Source: an uncultured Ruminococcus sp. (GTDB lineage: Bacteria > Bacillota > Clostridia > Oscillospirales > CAG-272). From it: a stretch of 40,107 nt of DNA. The notes under the pieces are model-generated. The model did not search any database. It was not told the DNA's origin and was given only the letters and a program-made list of their open reading frames with translations. The stretch spans positions 1-40,107 of the forward strand of contig CACZNC010000029.1 of the NCBI GenBank assembly GCA_902782445.1. The letters are read 5' to 3'. Shown here piece by piece: positions 8,465 through 16,362 of this stretch; position 1 is the first letter of the stretch, and every line of letters starts with the position of its first letter. Made by a program: the position numbers and the translations under genes.

Positions 8465-8556
8465 AACGATTCCCTTTCTCCGGTGGGAGTCGATCCCGTC
8501 CGGTAATCCTTTTTTCATACAGTACACATGAGTTGTTCGCTGAAACAGGGGGCTGA

Positions 8557-8577
8557 AAAATGATCCCCCGCGGGGGG
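8557..8577 (-). terminator. GC-rich hairpin between hsp20 and htrA
   Basis: A perfect palindrome CCCCCG-CGGGGG (8565-8576) is followed, on the minus strand, by ATCATTTTT. It lies 40 bases past the hsp20 stop and about 100 bases before the htrA start. The missing loop makes the fold less certain, so some readthrough into htrA is possible. Confidence 0.4.
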
Positions 8578-8616
8578 AAGAGAGGTTAATCACTCACCCG
8601 GCGGGGGAACCCGGCC

Positions 8617-9078
8617 TTATTCGATTACGATGGTTTTCTTCTCCGGCAGCTTCGGCGTTTCCTTCTTCGGGATCGTCAGCGTCAGCACGCCGTGCTCCAT
8701 CTTTGCTTTGATGTCCTCTTCAGTGACGTTTTCGCCTACATAGAAGGATCTCTGCATCGCGCCGGAGTATCTCTCCTGACGAATCAGCTTGCCTTCCTTG
8801 TCGTTCTCGTCCTTGTCGACGCCCTTCGCCGCGCCTACGGTGAGGTATCCGTTCTCAAGGTCGATGGTCACGTCTTCTTTCTTGAAGCCCGGCAGGTCGA
8901 TGGCGATCTCGTAATGATCGTCGTGCTCAGTCACGTCGGTCTTCATGACGTGGGCTGCGTTCTTTCCGTAGAGCTTTTTCTCGATGTTCCGGAAGTCTCT
9001 CTCGGTCGGGAATCCGAACCAGTCGTCAAAAAGGTTTTCTCCGAAAATGCTGTTGTCTCTCCAAATGCTCGGTAACAT
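8617..9078 (-). CDS. Hsp20/alpha-crystallin small heat-shock protein
   Basis: A 153-residue ATP-independent holdase chaperone. The alpha-crystallin domain spans about 40-140: TDVTEHDDHYEIAIDLPGF opens it, and GVLTLTIPK with a C-terminal I-X-I-like motif (TIVIE) closes it. Length is normal for bacterial Hsp20. The start at 9078 has an ideal ribosome binding site, AAGGAGG. Its promoter overlaps a CIRCE element at 9255-9281, so HrcA repression and induction by heat or misfolded protein are expected. The 5' leader is about 150 bases and holds no other gene. Confidence 0.95.
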   Translation of the reverse strand: MLPSIWRDNSIFGENLFDDWFGFPTERDFRNIEKKLYGKNAAHVMKTDVTEHDDHYEIAIDLPGFKKEDVTIDLENGYLTVGAAKGVDKDENDKEGKLIRQERYSGAMQRSFYVGENVTEEDIKAKMEHGVLTLTIPKKETPKLPEKKTIVIE

Positions 9079-9238
9079 AGGTCAGACCTCCTTGCTTTCC
9101 CTTCCTGTTCCATCCTCTGATTGGGGGGATTCAGAACAGGCGGGTTTCTCCGCAAGGGAAGGAGGGTTTGAGGCTGCGGACCGTCCGCAATCCATGCGGG
9201 CCTCCGGGGAACCTCTCTCTGTTCCTTTGTTCGCCCGT

Positions 9239-9267
9239 ATTATAGCACCGTTTGTTGGCACTGTCAA
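9239..9267 (-). promoter_or_regulatory. sigma-A promoter of hsp20
   Basis: Minus strand: perfect -35 TTGACA (9267-9262), 17-base spacer, perfect -10 TATAAT (9244-9239). A fully consensus promoter is usual for genes held down by a repressor, which fits the overlapping CIRCE operator. Confidence 0.85.
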
Positions 9268-9281
9268 GAGGCGAGTGCTAA
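9255..9281 (-). promoter_or_regulatory. CIRCE operator (HrcA binding site)
   Basis: The CIRCE consensus is TTAGCACTC-N9-GAGTGCTAA. On the minus strand the site reads TTAGCACTC (9281-9273), nine bases, then CAGTGCCAA (9263-9255): a perfect left arm and seven of nine matches in the right arm. It covers the -35 box of hsp20, the position for direct repression by HrcA. Confidence 0.85.
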
Positions 9282-9335
9282 AAACTGCGTGAAAAGTATG
9301 TGAAAAAACCGTCACATAAGGAGCTCCCCCGCTGC

Positions 9336-9365
9336 TTGACATTCCTTCCCGCATTGTGGTATAAT
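9336..9365 (+). promoter_or_regulatory. sigma-A promoter of the GT4-GH13 operon
   Basis: -35 TTGACA (9336-9341), 18-base spacer, -10 TATAAT (9360-9365). It is divergent from the hsp20 promoter about 75 bases away and lies outside the CIRCE element. Confidence 0.75.
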
Positions 9366-9497
9366 CCTTTCGGACAGGGTTTATGCCCACAGGTTCAGGT
9401 TCCGATCTTTTTTCTTTGCCTATGCGACAGCAGTCCTTGCCTGTCTTGTGCGGGGGCTTTTTCCATGGCAGGATTATCTTTTTCAGGAGAATGACTC
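9366..9497 (+). promoter_or_regulatory. structured leader, possible attenuator
   Basis: The 125-base leader before the glycosyltransferase has two T-runs each preceded by a possible stem: TCGGA (9370-9374) with TCCGA (9401-9405) then TTTTTT (9408-9413), and a GACAG/CTGTC stem followed by GGGGGCTTTTT near 9460. This could terminate transcription conditionally. I recognise no known riboswitch class. Confidence 0.25.
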
Positions 9498-10892
9498 ATG
9501 AAGGTTTGCTTGCTGAACGACTCGTTCGCTCCGGTCATCGACGGCGTTGTCAATGTCGTGATGAATTACGCCGATCATTTGATCAGGGATCACGGCGCAG
9601 AAGTGATCGTGGGGACCCCCCAATATCCGGGGGCCGATTACAGCGCTTACCCGTACAAAGTTGTACCCTATCAGAGCTTCGATACGACCGCTTTTGCGAG
9701 CGGGTACAGGGCAGGAAATCCGTTTTCTTCGGAAGCGGCGGCAGAACTGGCGGCCTTTGCTCCCGATATCCTCCATTCCCACTGCCCGGCCACAGCGACA
9801 ATCATGGCCCGTATTCTGCGGGAAGACACTGATGCCCCAATCGTTTTCACCTATCACACGAAATTTGACATCGATATCGAACGTGTCGTGAAAAGCAAAC
9901 TGGCTGTGAAGGCGGGTATCCATGCCATGGTGAGCAATATTGAAGCCTGCGACGACGTTTGGGTAGTCAGCCGCGGGGCGGGTGAGAGCTTGAAGGCGCT
10001 GGGCTTTCAGGGCGAATACCGGGTCATGAACAACGGCGTGGATTTTGAAAAAGGCAAGGCGGATCCGGGAAAAGTCGCCGAGGTCGCAGAGGGGTATGAT
10101 CTCCCCGAGGGCGTACCTGTCTTTTTGTTCGTCGGACGGATGATGACCTATAAAGGCCTGCCTCTGATCCTCGACGCCCTGAAACAGCTGTCGGACGCGG
10201 GGCAAGATTTCCGCATGGTGTTCGTCGGAAAAGGCCCCGACAAGGAGAGTATGGAGCAGAAGGCAGAGGAGCTCGGCCTGAAAAGCAGGTGCTTCTTCAC
10301 CGGTCCGATCTATGACCGGGAAGCCCTGAGGGCGTGGAATACGCGCGCCGATTTATTCCTGTTCCCCTCCACTTTTGATACCAACGGACTGGTCGTGAGG
10401 GAAGCGGCGGCCTGCGGACTGGCCAGCGTCCTGATCGAGGGCTCCTGTGCTGCCGAGGGGATCACGGACGGTCGAAACGGATTTACCATTCAGGAGAGTC
10501 CGGAAGCTATGGCTGCCCTTCTTCAGACAGCGTGCTGGGACCTCAGCCATCTGCGTGAGGTGGGACAGAATGCCATGGATGAGATCGTTCTTTCATGGAA
10601 GGACAGCGTGTCGGAAGCGTATAAACGCTACGGAGAGATCCTTGAGGAGAAAAAGAGAGGTCTTCTGCAAAAAAAGAAGCTTCCCGCGGACTATTTCATG
10701 TCCGTTACGGCCCATACACTGGAGGAGCGGGAAAGACACAGACAGATACGCCGGGAGATCTTCCGTGATTTCAGGGAGACTGCCGTAGGGATGATGGAGA
10801 ATATTCAGGACGCCGGGGAGAGTGTGGAGAGCTTCCTCGACCGGGTTGCAGAGAACATCCATGAAAAAATCGATTCCCATAAAAGAGGATGA
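9498..10892 (+). CDS. GT4 glycosyltransferase (diacylglycerol glucosyltransferase-like)
   Basis: A 464-residue GT-B fold glycosyltransferase. The N-terminal domain opens KVCLLNDSFAPVIDGVVN and includes HSHCPATATIMAR and TYHTKFD; the C-terminal donor domain has LFVGRM, a Lys at MTYKGLP and the EX7E-like stretch PSTFDTNGLVVREAAACG. This matches enzymes that add glucose to diacylglycerol or to glucosyl-diacylglycerol at the inner membrane face. Beyond the GT fold, residues about 375-464 form a charged helical extension rich in Lys, Arg and Glu, likely for membrane association. The ribosome binding site is AGGAGAA. It overlaps or abuts the GH13 gene, so the two are probably co-translated. Confidence 0.85.
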   Translation: MKVCLLNDSFAPVIDGVVNVVMNYADHLIRDHGAEVIVGTPQYPGADYSAYPYKVVPYQSFDTTAFASGYRAGNPFSSEAAAELAAFAPDILHSHCPATATIMARILREDTDAPIVFTYHTKFDIDIERVVKSKLAVKAGIHAMVSNIEACDDVWVVSRGAGESLKALGFQGEYRVMNNGVDFEKGKADPGKVAEVAEGYDLPEGVPVFLFVGRMMTYKGLPLILDALKQLSDAGQDFRMVFVGKGPDKESMEQKAEELGLKSRCFFTGPIYDREALRAWNTRADLFLFPSTFDTNGLVVREAAACGLASVLIEGSCAAEGITDGRNGFTIQESPEAMAALLQTACWDLSHLREVGQNAMDEIVLSWKDSVSEAYKRYGEILEEKKRGLLQKKKLPADYFMSVTAHTLEERERHRQIRREIFRDFRETAVGMMENIQDAGESVESFLDRVAENIHEKIDSHKRG

Positions 10893-10897
10893 ACGGT

Positions 10898-12559
10898 ATG
10901 GAACAGTTTGATTTCAGAAGCATGTCCCTGTATCAGATCTGGATCCGCAGTTTTTGCGACGGCAACGGCGACGGTATCGGGGACCTGTATGGTGTGTATG
11001 ACAAGCTCGACTATATCAAATCACTTGGCGTGGACGGTATATGGTTTTCACCAATCTATCCGTCTCCAAACGCGGATTACGGTTACGATATTTCGGACTA
11101 CAAGAATATCCACCCGGATTACGGTGATCTGGCTCAGTTCAGAAAGGTGCTGGACAAGGCTCACAGCCTCGGGCTCAAAGTCATTCTTGATCTCGTCATC
11201 AATCACACCTCCGACGAGCACCCGTGGTTTCTCGAAAGCAGGAAGGGGAAGGACAACCCGTACAGCGATTACTATATCTGGCGGGATCCGAAATGGAAAC
11301 GAAGCAAAAAACGTCCGCCGAACAACTGGTTCAGTCAGTTTGAAGGACTCGCATGGGAGTATGGCGAGGAGCGGGAGCAGTATTATCTTCATTTGTTTGC
11401 GAAGAAACAGCCGGACCTGAACATGGACAATCCGAAAGTCCGGGAAGAGGTCAAAAGCATCATGCGCTTCTGGCTGGATATGGGCGTGGACGGATTCCGT
11501 GAAGACGTGATCACCTACATCTCAAAGCACCCCCGCCTGCCGGACGGTATCCCGTTTCTGCCCATCATCAACGGACTTCCGTATTACAAGGACGGCCCGA
11601 ATCTTCTGGCTTACCTGCAGGAATTCCGGAAAGTCGCTCTCGACTATGGAGCGGTGCAGATCGGGGAAGCGCCGATGACCCCGGTGAAGACCGCCCTCCG
11701 GTATCTGACAGGAGAGGACCGGGTACTCGATATGATGATCCAGTTCGACACCATGATGGCTGACTGCTTCATGACTGAATACATTCATCACGGCTTTCGG
11801 CTGAGAAAACTTAAGCGCGCTTTTTCACGCTGGCAGAACAAGCTGGCTGGGAAGGCGTGGAACGCCCTCTATCTGGAAAACCACGACCATCCGCGGGTAA
11901 TCAGTCGGTATGGGAGCGAGAAATACTGGCGGGAATCCGGAACCATGCTGGCGGCCTGCTATCTTCTTCAGCAGGGAACGCCCTTCATCTATCAGGGGCA
12001 GGAGATCGGCATGACGAATATCCGACTCCCTTCCATTGAACATTATCGCGATGTTTCCTCCATCAACAACTATCACAGCTTTCATAAGAGGGAGCCGGAG
12101 GAAAAACGGCTGCAGCGGATCCATTTGTCGTCAAGGGATTCTGCCCGCACGCCGATGCAGTGGAGTGGGGCGAAGAACGCAGGCTTTTCGGAGGCTGAGC
12201 CGTGGTTCATCGTGAATCCGAACTATCCGGAGGTCAACGTGGAACGTGAAGAGGAGGATCCGGACAGCATCCTGAATTTCTACCGGAAGTGCCTGGCCTT
12301 GCGCAAAAGCAGCCGGACCCTGCTTTCCGGCGCTTATCGGGAATATGCCCGATGGAACAGCCGATTCTATCTTTACGAGCGATTTACCTCGGAAGAGCGG
12401 TATCTGGTAGTCTGTTCGTTTTCGGATCGGGAGTGCGGGATCAAACTGCCGAAGCACTTTGATTCTGAAAAAGCGGAACTTGTTCTGTGCAATTATCCCG
12501 GGCCGGAAGCACATGCCGCTTTCCGACCGTATGAAGTACGGGTCTTTCGGCAGCGGTGA
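10898..12559 (+). CDS. GH13 alpha-glucosidase (oligo-1,6-glucosidase type)
   Basis: A 553-residue alpha-amylase family enzyme of the oligo-1,6-glucosidase/alpha-glucosidase group. Landmarks: WIRSFCDGNGDGIGDL at the start, the nucleophile Asp203 in DGFREDVI, acid/base Glu257 in QIGEAP, the third acid Asp330 in LENHDHPR, and QGQEIGMTN. Val204 right after the nucleophile is the residue linked to alpha-1,6 preference in this subfamily (isomaltose-type substrates), against Thr or Ala in alpha-1,4 enzymes. No signal peptide: cytoplasmic. The ATG at 10898 has GAGG nine bases upstream; an ATG at 10889 overlaps the previous stop but has no spacing to that site. Co-transcribed with the GT4 gene. Confidence 0.92.
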   Translation: MEQFDFRSMSLYQIWIRSFCDGNGDGIGDLYGVYDKLDYIKSLGVDGIWFSPIYPSPNADYGYDISDYKNIHPDYGDLAQFRKVLDKAHSLGLKVILDLVINHTSDEHPWFLESRKGKDNPYSDYYIWRDPKWKRSKKRPPNNWFSQFEGLAWEYGEEREQYYLHLFAKKQPDLNMDNPKVREEVKSIMRFWLDMGVDGFREDVITYISKHPRLPDGIPFLPIINGLPYYKDGPNLLAYLQEFRKVALDYGAVQIGEAPMTPVKTALRYLTGEDRVLDMMIQFDTMMADCFMTEYIHHGFRLRKLKRAFSRWQNKLAGKAWNALYLENHDHPRVISRYGSEKYWRESGTMLAACYLLQQGTPFIYQGQEIGMTNIRLPSIEHYRDVSSINNYHSFHKREPEEKRLQRIHLSSRDSARTPMQWSGAKNAGFSEAEPWFIVNPNYPEVNVEREEEDPDSILNFYRKCLALRKSSRTLLSGAYREYARWNSRFYLYERFTSEERYLVVCSFSDRECGIKLPKHFDSEKAELVLCNYPGPEAHAAFRPYEVRVFRQR

Positions 12560-12597
12560 ATATTCTACCGTTGCGCTTGGAAATCTGCTCGCTTATG

Positions 12598-12804
12598 GAT
12601 GACACGTTCCTGCCCGGAAAGGAGAAATGGTCGCGGCGGACCGGATATCCGCTGATCATGATTCGAGGAGCGGCACATAATGCAAACGATGATCAGCCGG
12701 ACATAGTCAACGGAATCGTTCTTGACTTTATAAAAAACAACGGATACAACAGAAGGACAAATTCCCCGTTATCGAGCCGAAAAAGGAAAGGACAAAAGTC
12801 ATGA
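12598..12804 (+). pseudogene. alpha/beta hydrolase, C-terminal fragment
   Basis: The frame contains PLIMIRGAAHNANDDQPDIV and NGIVLDFIKNN, the catalytic-His region and last helix of small alpha/beta hydrolases (G-A-x-H-N-A-N). The nucleophile elbow and the rest of the fold are missing; upstream sequence belongs to nothing recognisable. The tail after FIKNN may be out of frame with the original end. Confidence 0.6.
12722..12750 (+). promoter_or_regulatory. possible promoter of the TraX-like gene
   Basis: -35 TTGACT (12722-12727), 17 bases, -10 TACAAC (12745-12750), 50 bases before the TraX start. The -10 is weak and the site lies inside the hydrolase remnant. Confidence 0.35.
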
Positions 12805-13094
12805 AATCAAAAGGCATCGACGGCGCAGCGCTTCGCATCATCGCAATGATCACCATGCTCGTCGATCATATCGGGTGGTTTTTTCTCAAAGATCACATCA
12901 TGCTGACATGGATCGGAAGGATCGCATTTCCCATCTACGCGTTTCTGCTGGCGGAAGGATTTCTTGTCATATACCGTGACGGCGAGCGCCTGAAAAAACA
13001 CGTGGCGAAGCTCATTATGCTGACGGTCATTTCGGAGCTTTGCTTTGATCGCGGGGAATCAGGAGACGGAAGACCGGGAGTATCGTCCGTTTGA
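12801..13094 (+). pseudogene. TraX/acyltransferase-like membrane protein, N-terminal fragment
   Basis: The start MKSKGIDGAALRIIAMITML, followed by VDHIGWFF, WIGRIAFPIYAFLLAEGF and LKKHVAKLIMLTVISEL, is the standard opening of the TraX family (multi-pass membrane proteins; TraX acetylates pilin in F plasmids, and the chromosomal members are uncharacterised). A ribosome binding site (AAAGGAAAGGA) supports the start. After ISELCFD the family sequence stops abruptly near 13045 and an ATPase C-terminus begins in another frame. Only two to three of about seven membrane helices remain. Confidence 0.75.
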
Positions 13095-13215
13095 GGTGAT
13101 TTCCGACAATTACCCGAAGTATCTGATGACAATGGATTCCCTGCTGCAGAAAAGAAACGGGATCGATCATGTGAATCTTGCGGATTTCATGATGGAAGGG
13201 AAACACTTCGAATAA
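13045..13215 (+). pseudogene. AAA-family ATPase (DUF4143 type), C-terminal fragment
   Basis: From about 13045 a different frame reads EDREYRPFEVISDNYPKYLM then TMDSLLQKRNGI and HVNLADFMMEGKHF to a TAA at 13213. This is the closing segment of the archaeal-type ATP-binding proteins with a DUF4143 tail that are common in gut Firmicutes. The Walker motifs are absent. The junction with TraX is within a few bases of the shared TTTGATCGC. Confidence 0.7.
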
Positions 13216-13245
13216 GAAGCTGTACAGAAAGTGAGGAACAATTCC

Positions 13246-13872
13246 ATGGCAAAGGTTTTGCTGCTGAACGGCAGTTCGCACCCGAACGGATGCACGGCGA
13301 CGGCGCTCGACGAGATGATAAGGACCTTTGAGGCGGAAGGCGTGGAAACCGAACTCATTCAGGTCGGCTCGAGGACTGTCAGGGGGTGCGCCGGCTGCGG
13401 TGGCTGTGCAAAGATCGGGCGGTGCGTGTTCGAGGATCTTGTGAACGAGGCCGCGCCGAAATTCGAAGAAGCGGACGGTCTGGTGATCGGAAGCCCTGTC
13501 TACTACGCATCGCCGAACGGGACGATCCTTTCCTTCCTCGACCGCCTGTTTTACAGCACCCCGTTTCCGAAGCACATGAAGGTCGGCGCGGCGGTGGTCA
13601 GCTGCCGCCGGGGAGGAAACAGCGCATCCTTCGACGCCCTGAACAAGTATTTCACCATCAGCGGGATGCCCGTCGCCTCCTCGACTTACTGGAACTCCGT
13701 CCACGGGTTCACGGCGGAGGATGTGAAGAAGGACGCGGAGGGGCTCCAGACGATGCGGAATCTGGCGCGGAATATGGCCTTCCTGATCCGGGCGATCGCT
13801 GACGCCAGGGAGAAGTACGGGCTGCCCGTCGTCGAGAGAGGTGCATTCACGAGTTTTCCGGACGGGAAATGA
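13246..13872 (+). CDS. NADPH-dependent FMN reductase / flavodoxin family protein
   Basis: A 208-residue flavodoxin-fold oxidoreductase. The phosphate loop is LLNGSSHPNGCTATAL, the flavin-edge loop is GSPVYYASPNGTILSFLDR, and a CAGCGGC cluster at about 45-51 resembles the Cys motif of iron-sulfur flavoproteins. It likely uses FMN and a nicotinamide cofactor; the substrate is unknown. I prefer the ATG at 13246 (MAKVLLLNGSS), with GAGG nine bases upstream, over a GTG at 13231. It follows the ATPase remnant after 30 bases and is followed by a membrane protein gene after ten, so those two probably form an operon. Confidence 0.85.
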   Translation: MAKVLLLNGSSHPNGCTATALDEMIRTFEAEGVETELIQVGSRTVRGCAGCGGCAKIGRCVFEDLVNEAAPKFEEADGLVIGSPVYYASPNGTILSFLDRLFYSTPFPKHMKVGAAVVSCRRGGNSASFDALNKYFTISGMPVASSTYWNSVHGFTAEDVKKDAEGLQTMRNLARNMAFLIRAIADAREKYGLPVVERGAFTSFPDGK

Positions 13873-13882
13873 GGTTGACGCA

Positions 13883-14875
13883 ATGAAGAATGTGCGTATC
13901 CCGCGGGTTTCCGTATGGCTGGGACTCCTCGCGCTGGCGATCCTTGTCACGGCGGCGGTGAAAAACTGCTCGGCGGTCAAACGGCTGAGCGGCGATTACC
14001 TCGCCCTTACCGAAACGGAATTTCAGGCGGGCGATTCCGCCGTGCTGATGTACGACGACGGGTTGTACGCGCAGATGGTGAGGGGGATCGACCTTGACGA
14101 AACCGTTGCGGACATGCGTTCGACGGTGGACTCCTTTGCCCGGGAAGCCCTGCCGGATCTGGCGGACCGCGCCTATGCCGCCGGGGTCCTGTACGTGATG
14201 GCCGCCTGTGCCGCAGGGGCGTTGTTGATCTGCGAGCAAAGCCGGGAGAATTCCCTCAAACAGGTCCTGCTCACGGTGTCCGCGGCTGCCGGCTCGTACC
14301 TGCTGTTTGCCGCGATATTGAAGGGTGCGGCGGCGGTATATCGGGTCCCGTTCCCGCTGCCCTCCCGCGAAGCCTCGAAAATGCTGGTGCCGAGCCTGCT
14401 TTCGGTCATGGGCGGGAGCTGCGCGCTGGGGCTCATGCTGCGGAAAATCAAATACAAAAAGACCGCCGCCGTTCTTGCGATCCCGCTGGTGTTTGTCCTG
14501 TTTCTTGTGGGAACCGGGATCGAGGCCGGTCTTTACAGTCCAAAAACTGTTTCCTCTTTCTCCTATGTGGTCGAGCTCGTCGGCGAAGAGAACATGGGCG
14601 GATACTATTACGACGAAGAGAAGAACGCCGTCGTCGGCAACGGACAGGAATTCCCGCCCGAGATTGTGCCCAACCCCGAACACACCGTAGGCGCGAAACG
14701 GGCGGCGGGTCTCGGCTTAACCGTGATAAACCCTTATTCGGGGAACGGTCTGGAACTTCTGCGGCAGGAGCTTTATGCCGGAATCCCCCTGTGGGCTGTT
14801 CTGCTTCATATTGTGAAAAGCGTATTCTGGATCGGACTGGCCGCGCTGGTGCCGGGAAAGAAAAAGGCCCGGTGA
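13883..14875 (+). CDS. multi-pass membrane protein of unknown function
   Basis: A 330-residue protein with about five predicted membrane helices: one at the N-terminus (VWLGLLALAILVTAAV), a cluster at about 100-220 (VLYVMAACAAGALLIC, LTVSAAAGSYLLFAAIL, VPSLLSVMGGSCALGLML, TAAVLAIPLVFVLFLVG) and one at the C-terminus. Two soluble loops (about 30-95 and 230-300) would face outside or inside. The layout is reminiscent of ABC-2 type permease or export accessory proteins, but I recognise no family motif. The start at 13883 is set by GAGG eight bases upstream; the gene follows the flavoprotein by ten bases. Confidence 0.75.
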   Translation: MKNVRIPRVSVWLGLLALAILVTAAVKNCSAVKRLSGDYLALTETEFQAGDSAVLMYDDGLYAQMVRGIDLDETVADMRSTVDSFAREALPDLADRAYAAGVLYVMAACAAGALLICEQSRENSLKQVLLTVSAAAGSYLLFAAILKGAAAVYRVPFPLPSREASKMLVPSLLSVMGGSCALGLMLRKIKYKKTAAVLAIPLVFVLFLVGTGIEAGLYSPKTVSSFSYVVELVGEENMGGYYYDEEKNAVVGNGQEFPPEIVPNPEHTVGAKRAAGLGLTVINPYSGNGLELLRQELYAGIPLWAVLLHIVKSVFWIGLAALVPGKKKAR

Positions 14876-14948
14876 GCGGATCGCTTTTCCGGGCGGGACG
14901 GCGTATCATAATTCAGACTGACAAATCGGGATTTTGCGAGGTGAATGT

Positions 14949-15668
14949 ATGTATCTATTTGAGAAGCCTCTTATCAGAGGAACACTGTTGAAAAGAAAAA
15001 GCCAATTCACAGCTTTGATAGATATAGACGGAGAAGAATTGATCGCTCACATACCGTCGACAAATCGCATCGGTGATGTGGAGAACAAGAATCTGCCGTG
15101 TCTTTTGTCCTATCATGATGATCCAAAGCGAAAACTGAAATACGATATTGTGGCTGTACTTCTTTCCGATGATGAAAACTGGATAGGAATCAATCAGATC
15201 CTTTCAAACAGACTGGTAGAGTTCTTTTTCAACGAGCACGAACTGGACGCGATCGTTTCGGATTTCGACAGCGTTCAACGCGAGGTGAATCTGGGCATTT
15301 CCAAGCTTGATTTCAAAGTTGGAGATACGTATTTGGAAGTAAAGACTCCTCTGACTACGATCAATGTAAAATACGGGAAGGACATAAAGACGCTTCCACC
15401 CAAGCCGTTTTCATCAACCGACAGGATGGTTAAGCACCTAAAGGAGCTTGCCGGATCGCTTAAGGATCATGAGAAGGCAGTTTTCCTGCAGGTGTATCAG
15501 TACCGCATAACAGAGAGGAAGGAACGGCTCCGATCAACTCACTATGAAGAGGTGTCACAAACCTTCAAGGATGCGGCAGAGGCAGGCGTTGAGTTTTGGG
15601 AAATCCAGATGGATTTCAGACCGGAAGGAGTAACTCTTTACAGCGTTACGAGAAGTTCAGACTTATAA
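14949..15668 (+). CDS. sfsA: SfsA family DNA-binding/nuclease-like protein
   Basis: A 239-residue protein of the SfsA family. SfsA was found as a sugar-fermentation stimulation protein in E. coli; the fold has a restriction-endonuclease-like domain. Visible: an OB-like N-terminus (LLKRKSQFTALIDIDGEELI, then AHIPSTNRIGD), and the nuclease-like core FKVGDTYLEVKTPLTTINVK with the E-V-K pair, and LQVYQYRI. The conserved GSC-type N-loop is replaced by STNRIGD, so it is a divergent member. GC content is lower than that of the neighbours. Start at 14949 (GAGGTG upstream). Confidence 0.75.
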   Translation: MYLFEKPLIRGTLLKRKSQFTALIDIDGEELIAHIPSTNRIGDVENKNLPCLLSYHDDPKRKLKYDIVAVLLSDDENWIGINQILSNRLVEFFFNEHELDAIVSDFDSVQREVNLGISKLDFKVGDTYLEVKTPLTTINVKYGKDIKTLPPKPFSSTDRMVKHLKELAGSLKDHEKAVFLQVYQYRITERKERLRSTHYEEVSQTFKDAAEAGVEFWEIQMDFRPEGVTLYSVTRSSDL

Positions 15669-15684
15669 ATTCCCGTTTGTCGGA

Positions 15685-16024
15685 ATGCCCTGGACGCCCG
15701 GAACCGGCTACAGGGTATTGCAGGGCTCCGGAAGAGTCAGCGGAACTGTTTTCCCGATTTGCGGTGGGCCTCTGCTGCAGATTATGGGGACGAAGCATTT
15801 CCCGGGTCCTGATATTTGGGAGGATTCCATTATTGCCCTGGAACACGGAAACGTTTACGGCAGCAAACTCGCCGGACTGCACGAACTTCGCGCATTTGCC
15901 GCGGCCGGAGTATTCGATAAGGCAAAAAGCTGTGATGACAGGCCCTCTGGATGATGACAGCGAGGAAACGCTGTTGGGGGTTATATGCAGGGAAGTACAC
16001 AGACCGGATATGAAGATCTGTTCG
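15685..16024 (+). pseudogene. S66 LD-carboxypeptidase-like fragment, frameshifted
   Basis: The frame reads YRVLQGSGRVSG, ICGGPLLQIMGTKHFPGPDI and WEDSIIALEH, then a helix GLHELRAFAAAGVFDKAK: the middle of a peptidase S66 (LD-carboxypeptidase/microcin immunity MccF type). After DKAK the match moves one frame (AVMTGPLDDDSEETLLGVI, CREVHRPD). Removing one A from the five-A run at 15924-15928 restores one frame. Both the N-terminal nucleophile domain and the last part are gone, so it is dead regardless of the frameshift. Confidence 0.65.
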
Positions 16025-16032
16025 GTTTTTCA

Positions 16033-16362
16033 GCATCAACCGCCGGGGAAGCTGTACTGAATTATCCGAAAATCCGTAATCTCGCGGGAAAAATAGGCTT
16101 CGCGGTCAATTATGACAGTGTCGGCGGCGGCGGATGGATCGAACTTCGGGAGAAAGACGAGAATGGCCGCCTGCTCGGTGAAATCAGGATCGGGCAATCG
16201 TCTCCGGCATTTCGCTGGAGAAACAGGAGAACCGCGGCGATCCGGTTTCAGGAGGCATTGCCCGACAGCCTGGATTTGTGTTTGAAGATAAAACCGGACA
16301 AGGGTGCGGAGATTCGGATCGACTGCTTCCACTTCTTCCCGGATGCGATATTGAATCCCTGA
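16033..16362 (+). pseudogene. carbohydrate-binding (CBM6-like) domain, C-terminal fragment
   Basis: About 105 residues with the beta-sandwich pattern of CBM6/CBM36-type modules that close many GH43 enzymes: IGFAVNYDSVGGGGWIELRE, LLGEIRIGQSSPAF, RNRRTAAIRFQ and AEIRIDCFHFFPDA. No catalytic domain precedes it; upstream is the S66 fragment. I read it as the last domain of a deleted glycosidase. Confidence 0.55.
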
